A stretch of DNA of 64,000 nucleotides from assembly GCA_900074745.1 (NCBI GenBank), contig LT598465.1, positions 744,001 to 808,000 of the forward strand, in the 5' to 3' direction. The stretch comes from Lachancea mirantina (Eukaryota > Ascomycota > Saccharomycetes > Saccharomycetales > Saccharomycetaceae). This document shows positions 36,555 to 45,656 of the stretch, piece by piece; within the stretch, counting starts at the first letter, position 1, and every line of letters starts with the position of its first letter. The notes below the pieces were generated by a model. The model did no database searches. It worked only from the letters and a program-made list of their open reading frames with translations, and was not told where the DNA came from. Made by a program: the position numbers and the translations under genes.

Positions 36555-39390
36555 CAGAGCTGTATTTCGGGTACCATCTTAGGCTGGGTAACCCTTATCC
36601 AGGAAACCCACATAGTATTCGCGTGCGCCGTCACGTTCATTCGCCTATTACTCGCGTGAAAAAAATAGGCGACCCGCCAGCAACCCGCGTCCTTTAACAC
36701 TGGATACCCTTTCACGAACCGAAACGCGTAAAGAAAATTTCTGGCGTCAAAAATTCAAATATTTAACATACATGATCCAGACCAACCGCTCCCCGGTTCG
36801 AACTACTCAGCTGACACACAATGATAGCGGTCCAAGAGTCTTATCAGATTGAAGAGCTTTCCGACGAAACCTCAGATTTGGAAGGTAAGACTCTCACCCC
36901 AGAGCCACGTGTCTCAAGCCCAGTAGATGCGGCAGATGGCTCCTCCATTCCTATTACACCTACTAGACAACTTAAAGTAACTGGATGGATGGATCGATCA
37001 GCCCTTCGCCGCCACTTCGATGTTACAGAGGTGGATGGACTAAAGATTGCCTCTTGTGTTCATTGCAAACGCGAATTCAAGGAAGCGAGGTCCACAGGAA
37101 ACCTTTCAAAACACGTAAAGAACGTTCATCCTCTAGCATACCAAAACGGTCGAAAAGAAGAAGAAAAATCTAGGAGTCTCAGCCAATTAGGAGTCAAGTG
37201 TCGTTCCTTGCCACCGCCAGCTGCAATAACCGCAGAATGGAAGCATAGCCCTGGCGATTTTGGTATTCTTTTGCTTTTGACGGAAAAGTTAGTCCCGTTC
37301 TCCTTCTTCGAAGGCAAAAGCTGGAACGTCATTAGCGAAGCCTGCTCTGGTATTAAATTGATAAAATCTCGTCCAGCGATCATTGACAGGCTATCGAACT
37401 ATACCAATCACTTCAATACTGCACTTAAAAAAGTATTGAGTAAAACTGACTTCATTAACATTGAACTGGATATCTGGTCCGGCGGGAATGGAAGATCATA
37501 TCTAGCTGTAGCCGCATCATTTGCTCCCAATCTTATAAATGATGCTATGCTGACTGATGTTGGCAGCAGCAAGGCTCTTCTTAATAACCATTACGCTCCG
37601 TACAACACCCACATCCTAGGTTTCATTGATGTTAGCGACACACCACACACCGGGGAAAATCTTTTCAAGGAAGTTCGGGATGTGATGAAAGAGTATGAAA
37701 TAGATGATCGAGTTGCGACAATTACTTGTGATAATGCCACAAACAACATATGCATGCATTCCCACCTTGTCCATGACCATTTCAAGAAATGCAAATCCAA
37801 GACGTTCGATCGTCTGGGAAATTTCCATATTTTCCGGTGTGGAAACCATATTTTGAACATTCTTTTCCAAGATGTAGTGAAAAACCTGAAAGCAAACACA
37901 AAGTTCAGCTTGGCACTGGCGCGTATCACACGGTTGGCTCACAAGATGAAGCACACTTCTCTTTTGAGGTCTTCATTAATGAAAGCTTCAATCCCGTTGG
38001 TGCCTGCTGCATCGGAAACACGGTGGTTGTATATCTGGAAGCAAGTAACCACTTTTCTGAAATATCGCCAGCAGTATCTGACGTGGTTCAATAACTTTAA
38101 AAAGTCACCACAGAACATTTCTGCTGCTTCAAAAATCGAAAAGTGTTTCGAGCAAACCCCTGAGGAAGTCCATCTTTTGCAGTACTTTGTCGATTGTTGC
38201 TCAATCTTCAAAGTGTTGAATGACACTCTGCAAGAAGTTTCGTTTAATCATCTCTCTAATGCGGTACCTTTCTATTACACACTTCTGGAATATTATGACT
38301 TATGCGGTGATGCCCATACGGAAACTATAGAGCTACCGACAGAAGGAGCATTTGATTTCACCTTTATCAATGGAACTCAAAAACCCGCCGTTAGATATGA
38401 AGAAAACGGTACTTGATGCTGTCCTTTCTACTCGAAACAAATTTACAACTTATTTCCAGTACTTCACGGAAAACGATCTGTATTTTGTCGCTGCATTCTT
38501 GGATCCTTCGTCCAAACATCAGTGCTTCAACACCCTTATGGCGGAGGACGAGGCTCAATTTCGACTAAGCAAAGTGGAAAAGTATTTGAAGTCTTACCTC
38601 AAGAAGTCCGAACCGCGAAAGGTCGTTACATCAACTGAACTTGCCAAAAGATCTTTTAGAGGCACGCGCCATCGAGTCAGCAAATTACCCACAATTAACC
38701 GGCGCGAAAAGCATTCACGTAATGCAGAGGCTTCTATGTGCAATCAGGCAGTCAGTGAGTGGGACAAATATAAAGCAGAAGAGCAACATACCTTGGACTT
38801 CAAAGAGGACCTGATACAATGGTGGTACGAACGCCGTGGCGCATATCCCAATTTATTCAGGCTTGCGGTGGCCCTTCTATACACAAAATTTAGCACAAGC
38901 GGTCTGGAGAGAGCATTTTCTATCAGCGGAAAAGTTCTTCGTAAAGAAAGAAGAAGTATGAGCAGTCTAAATTTTAACAGGTTACTAGTTCTTAGAAATC
39001 GCTTCAAGGGCTGGGGCCTCCTCGACCAGAAATTAACACTCAATTTCCAAGATTCTGATGAGGATGATGACTATATAGAATGCTACTCTCAATCGGATGA
39101 CGACGATCTCGAGTTTTAATAGTTAAAGCTAGCATATCAATCTAATTCAACACTAATTAGGTAAGATCAATGCTTTTCTCTCGATTTACGGACGCTTTGT
39201 TGAACTAACAAGTTGTTTATCCGCGTTCCATCCAAACGATGCATTCGAAATATCCTTAAATGAGTTGAAAATATTAAAATATATACCCAAGAATTACTCG
39301 ATCCGTACATGACTACTACCCGTTTACTACCCGCTCTCGGGTATCCGGGTAGTTATTTTGTAATCCGGGTCAACCCGAAATACAGCTCTG
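36555..39390 (+). mobile_element. hAT DNA transposon with perfect ends
   Basis: The element is 2836 bp. Its ends are perfect 18-bp inverted repeats, CAGAGCTGTATTTCGGGT at 36555-36572 and its complement at 39373-39390. An 8-bp direct repeat ATGTGGCT lies just outside on both sides (36547-36554 and 39391-39398), the target duplication size of hAT elements. Further GGGTA/TACCC words repeat inside both ends, likely transposase sites. It encodes a BED-finger transposase in two overlapping frames. hAT families have been described in Saccharomycetaceae (names such as Rover and Roamer, from memory). Intact ends and an identical duplication point to a recent insertion, between the convergent 3' ends of the YBL028C and YBL029W homologues. 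Confidence 0.95.
36821..39119 (+). pseudogene. hAT transposase, two overlapping frames
   Basis: Frame 1 (36821-38416, 531 residues) has a BED zinc finger (Cys79, Cys82, His98, His103). It also carries the first two catalytic Asp of the RNase-H-like fold, Asp217 in IELDIWS and Asp304 in TCDNATNN, and the ETRW motif. Frame 2 (open from 38331, coding to 39119) continues as the C-terminal part, with LDPSSKHQCF and the catalytic Glu in SGLERAFSISG followed by the hAT dimerisation region. The two overlap by 86 bp and differ by +1. A single full-length transposase therefore needs one frame change, from a mutation, a sequence error, or shifting by the ribosome. All other sequence looks intact, so the break is recent if it is one. 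Confidence 0.85.
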
Positions 39391-39398
39391 ATGTGGCT
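39391..39398. repeat. Right target-site duplication of the hAT element
   Basis: ATGTGGCT, identical to 36547-36554. Confidence 0.93.
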
Positions 39399-39556
39399 GG
39401 TCGGGTCGCGCCGGACGAGAAAACAAACCAATTGTGGATTGCGTGTACGTATGTATATTTGCGTACGTCAGGGCGGTCGCAGTCGCCGCCGCGAGCCGTG
39501 ACGATCATGCTGCTGCTTGGATGGGGATGTGGAAACGGTGCCGGCACACGTGACTA

Positions 39557-40792
39557 TTACAGCATGAACGCGGTGCCTGCGGTACCCGCGGTGCCATTGT
39601 AACGTGGCATTCCAATCTTAGCTGCGCGGGACGCAGACCCGCGCCGCTTTGGATCCCGTTTCCGTTCCTGGTCTCGCTTGATCTTGGCCTTTGCCCGCCG
39701 TTCTCTACGAAGCCGGCTTTGCATCATGTAGTAAGTCGCACGACGGATTATGGTCTCGAGAAGTGGCTTGTCGTACTCCGGGTACGTGCGCGCGACCCTC
39801 TGGTGCAGCTCGTCTAGCAGCCGCGTACGGTAGTCCTTGGAAGTGTCCCGCACCCAAGTCTTGTAGCCCAGCGGATAGTGTAGCTCTCGCTCGAAAATGT
39901 CGAGGATGAATCGCTCCCGACGAAGCGCCTCTTCCGCGGAGTCCAGGTTCAGCACCTCTGCGAGTCCCTGCGCGGACAGCCGCGAGTCCGAAACTTTTTT
40001 CGACCCAGCAGCCCCTGCGGCTGCAGCGGCGGCAGAGCCGCCGCTGCCACCACCCGCCGCCGAGCTGCTCAGTGTGTTGGACGACGGCGTGCGCGACGAA
40101 AACCGCCGTTGTCGAGGCAGATGCGGCAGGCCGTCCGAGCCGTCTTCGTCGTCGTCATCGTGCTCCGCTTCCAGGCGGCCGTCGGCCTCGTCGTCGTCGT
40201 CGTCGTCTTCCGCGTCTTCGTCATCGTCGTCGTCATCGTCAGCGCCGGCACCGGGGCCGATGCCCATTCCGTGTCCAGTGGCAACGCGAAACCCAAACCT
40301 CGCGATGTCGCGGTCACGCGACACGGCTCCTCCTGCGCCACTATCCGCGGCCGCTTCTAGTCCCGCTTCGTAGCCCAGAGCGCCACCCCTCTCGTCTCGG
40401 TAGCCGCCGGCGTTACCCAGCCTGTGTCCGAGGCCGGGCCCGAGGCCGGATACAGACCCGGAGATAGACCCGGAGATAGAACCGGACACCGGGCCCGAGC
40501 CCGGGACCGCCGTGTAGAAGTCCATGTCGTAATATGACGACGAGGCCTGGCTGAAAAGCGAGCCGGCAGAGCTGCCGGCGGCACTGCCGCTCCAGCTGGC
40601 CGGACCCGCGACTCGCGGGTCCGGTAGCGGGTCAGCAGTGGCCATGGGATAGTAGAGGTTTAATACGGGGTCGAGGTCCGGCTCCTTGAGCTCTTCTTGC
40701 TCGAGGTTCTGCAGCTGGAGCTGCATCTGCGGGTCCTCAGCGTACACGAGCCTGTTATCGAGCAGGTCGTATTCGTCTGTGCCTGAGTACAT
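39557..40792 (-). CDS. Unknown protein at the YBL029W position
   Basis: A 411-residue protein starting at MYSGTDEYDLLDN. The frame is open 291 bp further upstream, but a TATA box (TTTATAAAAA, complement of about 40978-40987) lies inside that extension, so the ATG at 40792 is preferred. The N-terminal half is low-complexity: Gly/Ser repeats (about residues 100-160), then Asp/Glu runs and an Ala/Gly stretch. The last 130 residues look folded, with FILDIFERELHYPLGYKTWV and a basic helix rich in Arg, ending near GMPRYNGT. I recognise no domain. Place and direction match S. cerevisiae YBL029W, a gene of unknown function, so orthology is likely but not shown by sequence. Confidence 0.75.
   Translation of the reverse strand: MYSGTDEYDLLDNRLVYAEDPQMQLQLQNLEQEELKEPDLDPVLNLYYPMATADPLPDPRVAGPASWSGSAAGSSAGSLFSQASSSYYDMDFYTAVPGSGPVSGSISGSISGSVSGLGPGLGHRLGNAGGYRDERGGALGYEAGLEAAADSGAGGAVSRDRDIARFGFRVATGHGMGIGPGAGADDDDDDDEDAEDDDDDDEADGRLEAEHDDDDEDGSDGLPHLPRQRRFSSRTPSSNTLSSSAAGGGSGGSAAAAAAGAAGSKKVSDSRLSAQGLAEVLNLDSAEEALRRERFILDIFERELHYPLGYKTWVRDTSKDYRTRLLDELHQRVARTYPEYDKPLLETIIRRATYYMMQSRLRRERRAKAKIKRDQERKRDPKRRGSASRAAKIGMPRYNGTAGTAGTAFML
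40600..40624. repeat. Perfect 11-bp hairpin in the YBL029W-position gene
   Basis: CCGGACCCGCG (40600-40610) pairs exactly with 40614-40624 around loop ACT. A second short palindrome (GCCGGCAG ... CTGCCGGC, 40562-40579) lies 20 bp away. Both fall in the Gly/Ser/Ala-rich coding region. Confidence 0.85.
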
Positions 40793-41999
40793 GTATGTGG
40801 TGGTAAATTCCAGCGCGCGCTCTTGGTTCTTGTCGTTTGCGGTGCTTTGGTATTCGCTCCTTATCTGCGCCTTTCGTCTCGACAAATAGACGTGCACGTG
40901 AGTATGCTCCAGGTCTGCAGTTGATGTCCAGGGCCGCAGTGGGCACAGGCCACTGCGCGCCGCGAAACAAGTGTCCTTTTTTATAAACCGGACCCGAATG
41001 TGCCAGACGCACGCGCCCGTGCTTTGGCTCGTGATCGGAGGACCCGGACGGCCAAATGCCCAGAAAGATCCGAGCTGAGTCACTCGCTACCGGGATTCTT
41101 GGTTATCAGTACGTGCTGACATAGCAGCGGGTGCGCGCGGGGTACGGGTGTTTGCCTTTTTTCCGACGCAAACACGCACACACGTACAGGGTGCGTTTCT
41201 TTTGACAATGCACTTGGCGCACAGAACTCGCCGCGGCGGAGCGCTCTGCGCTCCGCTGGTTATCGCGCAGCGGGCGCGCGCAGCGCGCGCCCGCTGCCTC
41301 ATTCGGAAGGATGGCCCGAGGTCCGGGTAACACCAGAGCCACGTACCGGTGGTGCTTGCGCTCGAGTCCACACCGTACCGTGCGCGCGCCACACGGCGGC
41401 GCCAGCCGGGCAGGCAGAAAAGGTGCCTAGAAGGCAGACCTAACGCTGACCCTGCAGCCATTGTCCTCGGAGCACAAATGTGTCAATGGGCGTGCCAGAA
41501 CGGAGTAGGACCGGCCGACCGCATTGGGCTGAATCGCAATCGAACCGGTTAGGACTCTACTGCGCCTAGTACCCGGCCGGTGCCCGGCCGGGACGCGGCG
41601 CCACAGGCGCCACGGAAAAAGGAACCCATCAGAGAGAACAGGGGGCGCGTAGGGCGTAGGGGTGCGTGGGTGTGCCACACTTAGCCTTCCGCGTCTGCGT
41701 TTCTTTTGGCGCGCGCTTCTGGCGTCGAAGTTGCGATAAGCTTCTGTCGCTGCGGACGAGCGCGGCGCAGAACGCGCGCGGGTGCGAAGCGGGTGTCACG
41801 TGACCGGGCGCGCGCAGGGAGAGACCGCAAAGGGAGCCTTTGCTGACGTCTTCGCCGCAATGGCAAGTTTTAAGGGCGAAACAACCCCGGCGTTCGGTAC
41901 ATATACGTAGGTGGGGCCAGGTCCGTTTGGAGGCTAGGGTCCGTTTGCGCTAGGACTGCCACCCACGCACCACCACTTAACCGCCCAGCTCTTAGCCAC
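40793..41999. other. GC-rich intergenic with strong hairpins
   Basis: A 1.2-kb divergent gap, among the most GC-rich parts of the window. It holds the TATA box near 40978 for the left gene, two perfect hairpins (41236-41256 and 41267-41297), and the promoter of the zinc-ribbon gene with TATATAC near 41901. Open frames here occur on both strands and reflect high GC, not genes. Confidence 0.55.
41236..41297. repeat. Two adjacent perfect hairpins (9-bp and 14-bp stems)
   Basis: GCGGAGCGC / GCGCTCCGC (41236-41256, loop TCT) is followed 10 bp later by a 14-bp stem (41267-41280 with 41284-41297, loop CAG) made almost wholly of G and C. The 14-bp stem is tied for the longest perfect stem I found in the window. 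Confidence 0.88.
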
Positions 42000-42290
42000 A
42001 TGTCGTTTGTGCCGATCATATGCGGAAAGCAGGACTGGGACAAGGACTACGCCCAGACACAACAGTACAGCTCGCTGTACTGTCCCAACTGCCACAATTT
42101 CCAGGTAAGACCCGTCAAACGGCGGGAGTTCATCACGATCTGGTTTATCCCCGTGTTTCCGATTTTCTGGGGCAAGCAGGTCGTGTGTCCCATCTGCAAT
42201 TGGCGGCAAGATTTCAAGAACGACGAACAATTGCAGAAAATCGTGCGAGAACAGGAGCACATCCGGGCCGGCAAAGCGGGACCCGGCTGA
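42000..42290 (+). CDS. Small zinc-ribbon protein (YBL029C-A type)
   Basis: A 96-residue protein with two Cys pairs, CPNC (28-31) and CPIC (63-66), that would form one zinc ribbon. Between them is an aromatic hydrophobic stretch (FITIWFIPVFPIFWG, 44-58) that could touch or enter a membrane. It matches the S. cerevisiae small protein YBL029C-A in design and position; that protein is of unknown function and reported at the cell periphery. The start ATG at 42000 fits, with a TATATAC element about 100 bp before. It is convergent with the Zn2Cys6 gene, 55 bp apart. Confidence 0.85.
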   Translation: MSFVPIICGKQDWDKDYAQTQQYSSLYCPNCHNFQVRPVKRREFITIWFIPVFPIFWGKQVVCPICNWRQDFKNDEQLQKIVREQEHIRAGKAGPG

Positions 42291-42345
42291 CACGATCACA
42301 TAGTATAGCGACGTGTAGCAGTGTACAGTTTTTAGCAGCCGTGTT

Positions 42346-44898
42346 TCAGAACCCGAAAAATACGGATGGCCCGTTGGGCGATTCCGCGCGCAAGAATGCG
42401 TCGAAATCGAGCTCCGGCATCAGATAGTCCATGAAGTTTGGGCCAGCCGTTGCTGTGGCCGTTGTCGACGCACCAGCGACGGCAAGGTCGCCGGCAGCTG
42501 CGCTGCCGTCGACCACGTCCGCGTTGAAGGCGCCGGGGTCGCTGAAGAGAGTCGCGGTGCCGAGTTCTTTACCCTTGACAAGCTGGTCGAACCAGTAGTC
42601 GAGTGTCGACTGAGTGGGAGCCAGCGGGAACTCTTTGCCGAGGCTGGCGGGCGCCCTCACGGGCGCCCGCCCGGGCCGCGGCGGTGCGGCGCCATTATCT
42701 TCGGCGAGGGATCCGGCCTCTTCGACGCATTGACGTATCTGGTCGAAAAGAATGCCCTCGAGACCCCGGATCTGGCCTATGGCAAGCATGGGGTCCAAAC
42801 ACGCGGATTTGTCCGCGCAGCTGGCGTTGTAGTGCTCGATGGCGGCCTTGAGCAGGTGCAGAGTGACCACGGTCAAGGAAGTCCACTTCAGCGAGAACGA
42901 GCTGTTGTGCACTTGCACGGACGCGGTCATCGATTGCGCAGCCCTCAGCAGCAGCTCCAGATCTTCCCGAGACGACTCAGGGTGCTCCAGCGTTCGACAC
43001 AGCAGGTTGAGGAACCCTGAAAAATAGTTCAAAAGCGCGTCTGTGAGCAGAAACTGATTGGGCTCAGTCGGATCGATGGTCAGCGTGGTCAGCTCGAGCA
43101 GCTGTCTCGCGGCGAACGTGCACCGGTCCAGAGCCGTCGAAGACTGTGGAGAATCGCCTGCTTTGTCGGTTTGCCATGGGTTTTTCTTCAAAACGCTATT
43201 TGTGTGCAATAAGTTCAGATAGTATTCCATGTGCAGCAGAAGAAACCTTGTTTTCAGGGCCTGCGGCGTCGTACACAAAAAATTCCACTGACAGAGCTTG
43301 CCAGCACTTTTAGGAAGGACGCCGATCAGCGACAACTTCGCTGGCAGGGCCTCGAGGTCGTGAGAGGTCTTGAACGCGCTGCAAAACATAACGTGCCAGT
43401 CGTCTAGCTCGTCGTTGAGCCTTCGAACGAGCGCGAGCCGCTCTTTACCACTGGTTTGAGTCAGCGCTTTTGAAGACAGCAGGTAGCGATAAAGCCTGCC
43501 CGAGTACTCCGCCAGCTTCATGCCGAAGTACCGCAACGAAAGCTCAAGGCCCTCCTGCGATAAAAACGAAAGCACTTGCAAATTAGTGTCGAGCCGATCT
43601 AACCATTTGAGATCTCGTGGCGGATCGCTCAGGGCATCACCCTCGGGGGTTTCGTTCCACAGATACAATTGGGACTGTACGTAAAAGTCCCAGTCGTTGA
43701 GCGAGCTGCAGTCGTGATCATGAATGAGGCGCGGCTTACCGGTACGCATGGACAAGTGGATGTCGAAGCGGTACAAAGAGAGCCATAGAAACTGGCGCCT
43801 CAGAATTTCTGCAGGCTCGTTGATGGCCTGAAGAGCTTGTCGATCGTGCAATCCTATCTCTTGTGCAAGCCGAATGGCAGTGGCCAGTACCCCGTAGCTC
43901 ACCTGGGGGGTAGGCGAGTTTTCTGTAAACCAACATAGCATAACGACACCCTCGATGTACCGAACGGTATCGCCGACTATATTTAAAATGGTGTACTGGT
44001 ACAACGGCACGGTACTGAGCAACAGCTTCGACCGGATTTCCCGCCAGCGGGGCAGGGATCGGTTTGCGACATTCGTATGGAGACTGTAAGTCATGGCAAG
44101 TAACATCGCGACTTTCAAGTAAAACAATTCGGCCAGATTCAAACTCTGTGGATTGGCGCGCATTTTCGCAAGCATTTCGGTCAAATTGAGGTCGAGTTCG
44201 ATCCTGCCGATGGGTAGGACCCTTTTACAAAAAACGTCCATCAACTCGTCGTTCGCATCTGCAGGCAGTAACTCATAAAGTCGGTCGTCGGCGACCGGAT
44301 TATCAAAGACACCTCTGAAAATGGCAATGTTCTCACCGCACATCATATGTCTGACCTTCAGAAGCGAAACGAGCGCCTGCTCGTCCCTGTAGATCTTTGT
44401 CTTGAGCCACAGCAGTCCATTTTTGGTGAAAAGTGACAACGCTACGTGTTGTCCCATGTAACCCACGCGTGAGTCGTCTCCATCAACAGTGGCTTCCGAC
44501 AAGTCTTCTCCCTTTGCACCACTCTTGTCTCTGTCTTCGTCTTCGTTCTCATTTTCCGACGACGAATCTGGTGGCTCCTCTTCGGATTCTATCTTGGGTA
44601 GCGACGACGCGGCTGCGTCGTCGGTGCCCTCTTTACTGACACCGTCGTCGCGGATCTGAATCAATAAAGTCTCGAGTGTATCGAGTCGCACCGAAAGATC
44701 TTCCAATATCCGCTTGTTGGACACCCGGCTGGTGTTGCAACTGCGACGTTTGGCTTGGTGTACGTATTTGCATTCCGTCGAATACTTGATGCAGTTGGAA
44801 CAAGGTTCGTTTCCATCACATTTGATCTTGCGGGACCGGCAAACGTCACACGCTTTTACCACACGTTTCCGCGATTTGTTCACAGAATAAGAGTCCAT
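42346..44898 (-). CDS. Zn2Cys6 (zinc cluster) transcription factor
   Basis: An 850-residue fungal regulator. The zinc cluster is exact: Cys17-x2-Cys20-x6-Cys27-x5-Cys33-x2-Cys36-x6-Cys43. A basic linker and a heptad helix follow (about residues 65-85, ILEDLSVRLDTLETLL), the usual dimerisation element. An acidic stretch precedes the fungal-specific middle homology region (about 240-560, with ATAIRLAQEIGLHDR and LSLYRFDIHLSMRTGKPRL). The C-terminus is Ala/Gly/Thr-rich and acidic at the end. I cannot assign an S. cerevisiae counterpart, and as far as I recall none lies between YBL029C-A and PET9 there. Targets are unknown. Two perfect hairpins lie in its coding sequence (42646-42671 and 44602-44623). 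Confidence 0.9.
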   Translation of the reverse strand: MDSYSVNKSRKRVVKACDVCRSRKIKCDGNEPCSNCIKYSTECKYVHQAKRRSCNTSRVSNKRILEDLSVRLDTLETLLIQIRDDGVSKEGTDDAAASSLPKIESEEEPPDSSSENENEDEDRDKSGAKGEDLSEATVDGDDSRVGYMGQHVALSLFTKNGLLWLKTKIYRDEQALVSLLKVRHMMCGENIAIFRGVFDNPVADDRLYELLPADANDELMDVFCKRVLPIGRIELDLNLTEMLAKMRANPQSLNLAELFYLKVAMLLAMTYSLHTNVANRSLPRWREIRSKLLLSTVPLYQYTILNIVGDTVRYIEGVVMLCWFTENSPTPQVSYGVLATAIRLAQEIGLHDRQALQAINEPAEILRRQFLWLSLYRFDIHLSMRTGKPRLIHDHDCSSLNDWDFYVQSQLYLWNETPEGDALSDPPRDLKWLDRLDTNLQVLSFLSQEGLELSLRYFGMKLAEYSGRLYRYLLSSKALTQTSGKERLALVRRLNDELDDWHVMFCSAFKTSHDLEALPAKLSLIGVLPKSAGKLCQWNFLCTTPQALKTRFLLLHMEYYLNLLHTNSVLKKNPWQTDKAGDSPQSSTALDRCTFAARQLLELTTLTIDPTEPNQFLLTDALLNYFSGFLNLLCRTLEHPESSREDLELLLRAAQSMTASVQVHNSSFSLKWTSLTVVTLHLLKAAIEHYNASCADKSACLDPMLAIGQIRGLEGILFDQIRQCVEEAGSLAEDNGAAPPRPGRAPVRAPASLGKEFPLAPTQSTLDYWFDQLVKGKELGTATLFSDPGAFNADVVDGSAAAGDLAVAGASTTATATAGPNFMDYLMPELDFDAFLRAESPNGPSVFFGF
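42646..42671. repeat. Perfect 11-bp hairpin in the Zn2Cys6 gene
   Basis: GGCGGGCGCCC (42646-42656) pairs exactly with GGGCGCCCGCC (42661-42671), loop TCAC. It encodes a Pro/Arg/Ala stretch in the variable C-terminal region. Confidence 0.85.
44602..44623. repeat. Perfect 9-bp hairpin in the Zn2Cys6 gene
   Basis: CGACGACGC (44602-44610) pairs with GCGTCGTCG (44615-44623) around loop GGCT, in the acidic region after the zinc cluster. Confidence 0.7.
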
Positions 44899-45656
44899 TT
44901 GAACGGCCTATTGCAAGAATTGTTGGACACAGATGGTGCGCTTGTAATTCTTCAGTTTCTAGCAGTTCTTTTACTTAAAAAGGTCTTATTAAAATTCGGA
45001 ACTCGGAAGTCCTAAGTTTAGGATGAAGAAAAGAATAAGTCACGTGGATCCACAAGCCACATGCCTTTCACGTGACTTAGATTTTAACAAACACCCCAAC
45101 ACCCTAAAACCCTATCCCGATTTTCGCTCCGAGAATCATCACGAGATTAGTTCCTGATGATAAACCCACCCATCTTTTTTTAAAAAGCTTTCCCAATCGG
45201 TTCCGAATTTTGCCCTCCATCACGTGATGCCTTGAGACATAGATCTACGATCCATATCCCTCTCTACGAAACGCGCTTTTTTGTTTATACCCCACTCCGG
45301 TTTATTTTTCTTTTTTTCTCTTGCTGCTCAGTTTTCAAAATCGACCAATCACATCTTGCCATTTCCCAGCTACTCAGACAACGCCGCAGAGATTGTGAGC
45401 GTGACCCACACACCACAGCATAAGTTCGAAACTTTCCATTTTATCGCTTTGAGGAAAATATCAGAAAAGAAAATTTTCTGATTTCTGCGATGAGAGAGAA
45501 GGAGGAGGAGAGCTCACATATATATAGAAGATATAGACGCCTTTTCTGAAACTCAATTTTTTACGTGCGTTTTCTTACTAGTTAAGTTCAAAAACTCAAG
45601 GTTTACTGCCCTCAGCTTCGTACCCTCCGTAGTTAGTAAGACCCAAGTACCAAAAG
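44899..45656. promoter_or_regulatory. Divergent promoter region: CACGTG, CCAAT, RRPE, PAC, TATA
   Basis: Three CACGTG boxes (45041, 45069, 45221), the Cbf1-type E-box, lie nearer the zinc-cluster gene. CCAAT at 45345-45349 fits the Hap2/3/4/5 activator of respiratory genes and suits the ADP/ATP carrier. GAAAATTTTC (45469-45478) and GCGATGAG (45487-45494) are RRPE and PAC matches, unexpected for a mitochondrial carrier. ATATATATA at 45518-45526 is the TATA box of the carrier gene, 131 bp before its ATG. Confidence 0.6.

Noticed and set aside
38331-38416. A short intron joining the two transposase frames
   Set aside because: No donor, branch point or acceptor of yeast type lies in or around the overlap.
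40793-41083. N-terminal extension of the YBL029W-position protein
   Set aside because: A TATA box lies inside it and the sequence is unlike protein. The ATG at 40792 was chosen.
45190-45230. Centromere-like pairing of ATCACGTGAT with TTCCGAA
   Set aside because: The two lie only about 15 bp apart, with no AT-rich middle element, and the CCGAA context does not fit CDEIII.
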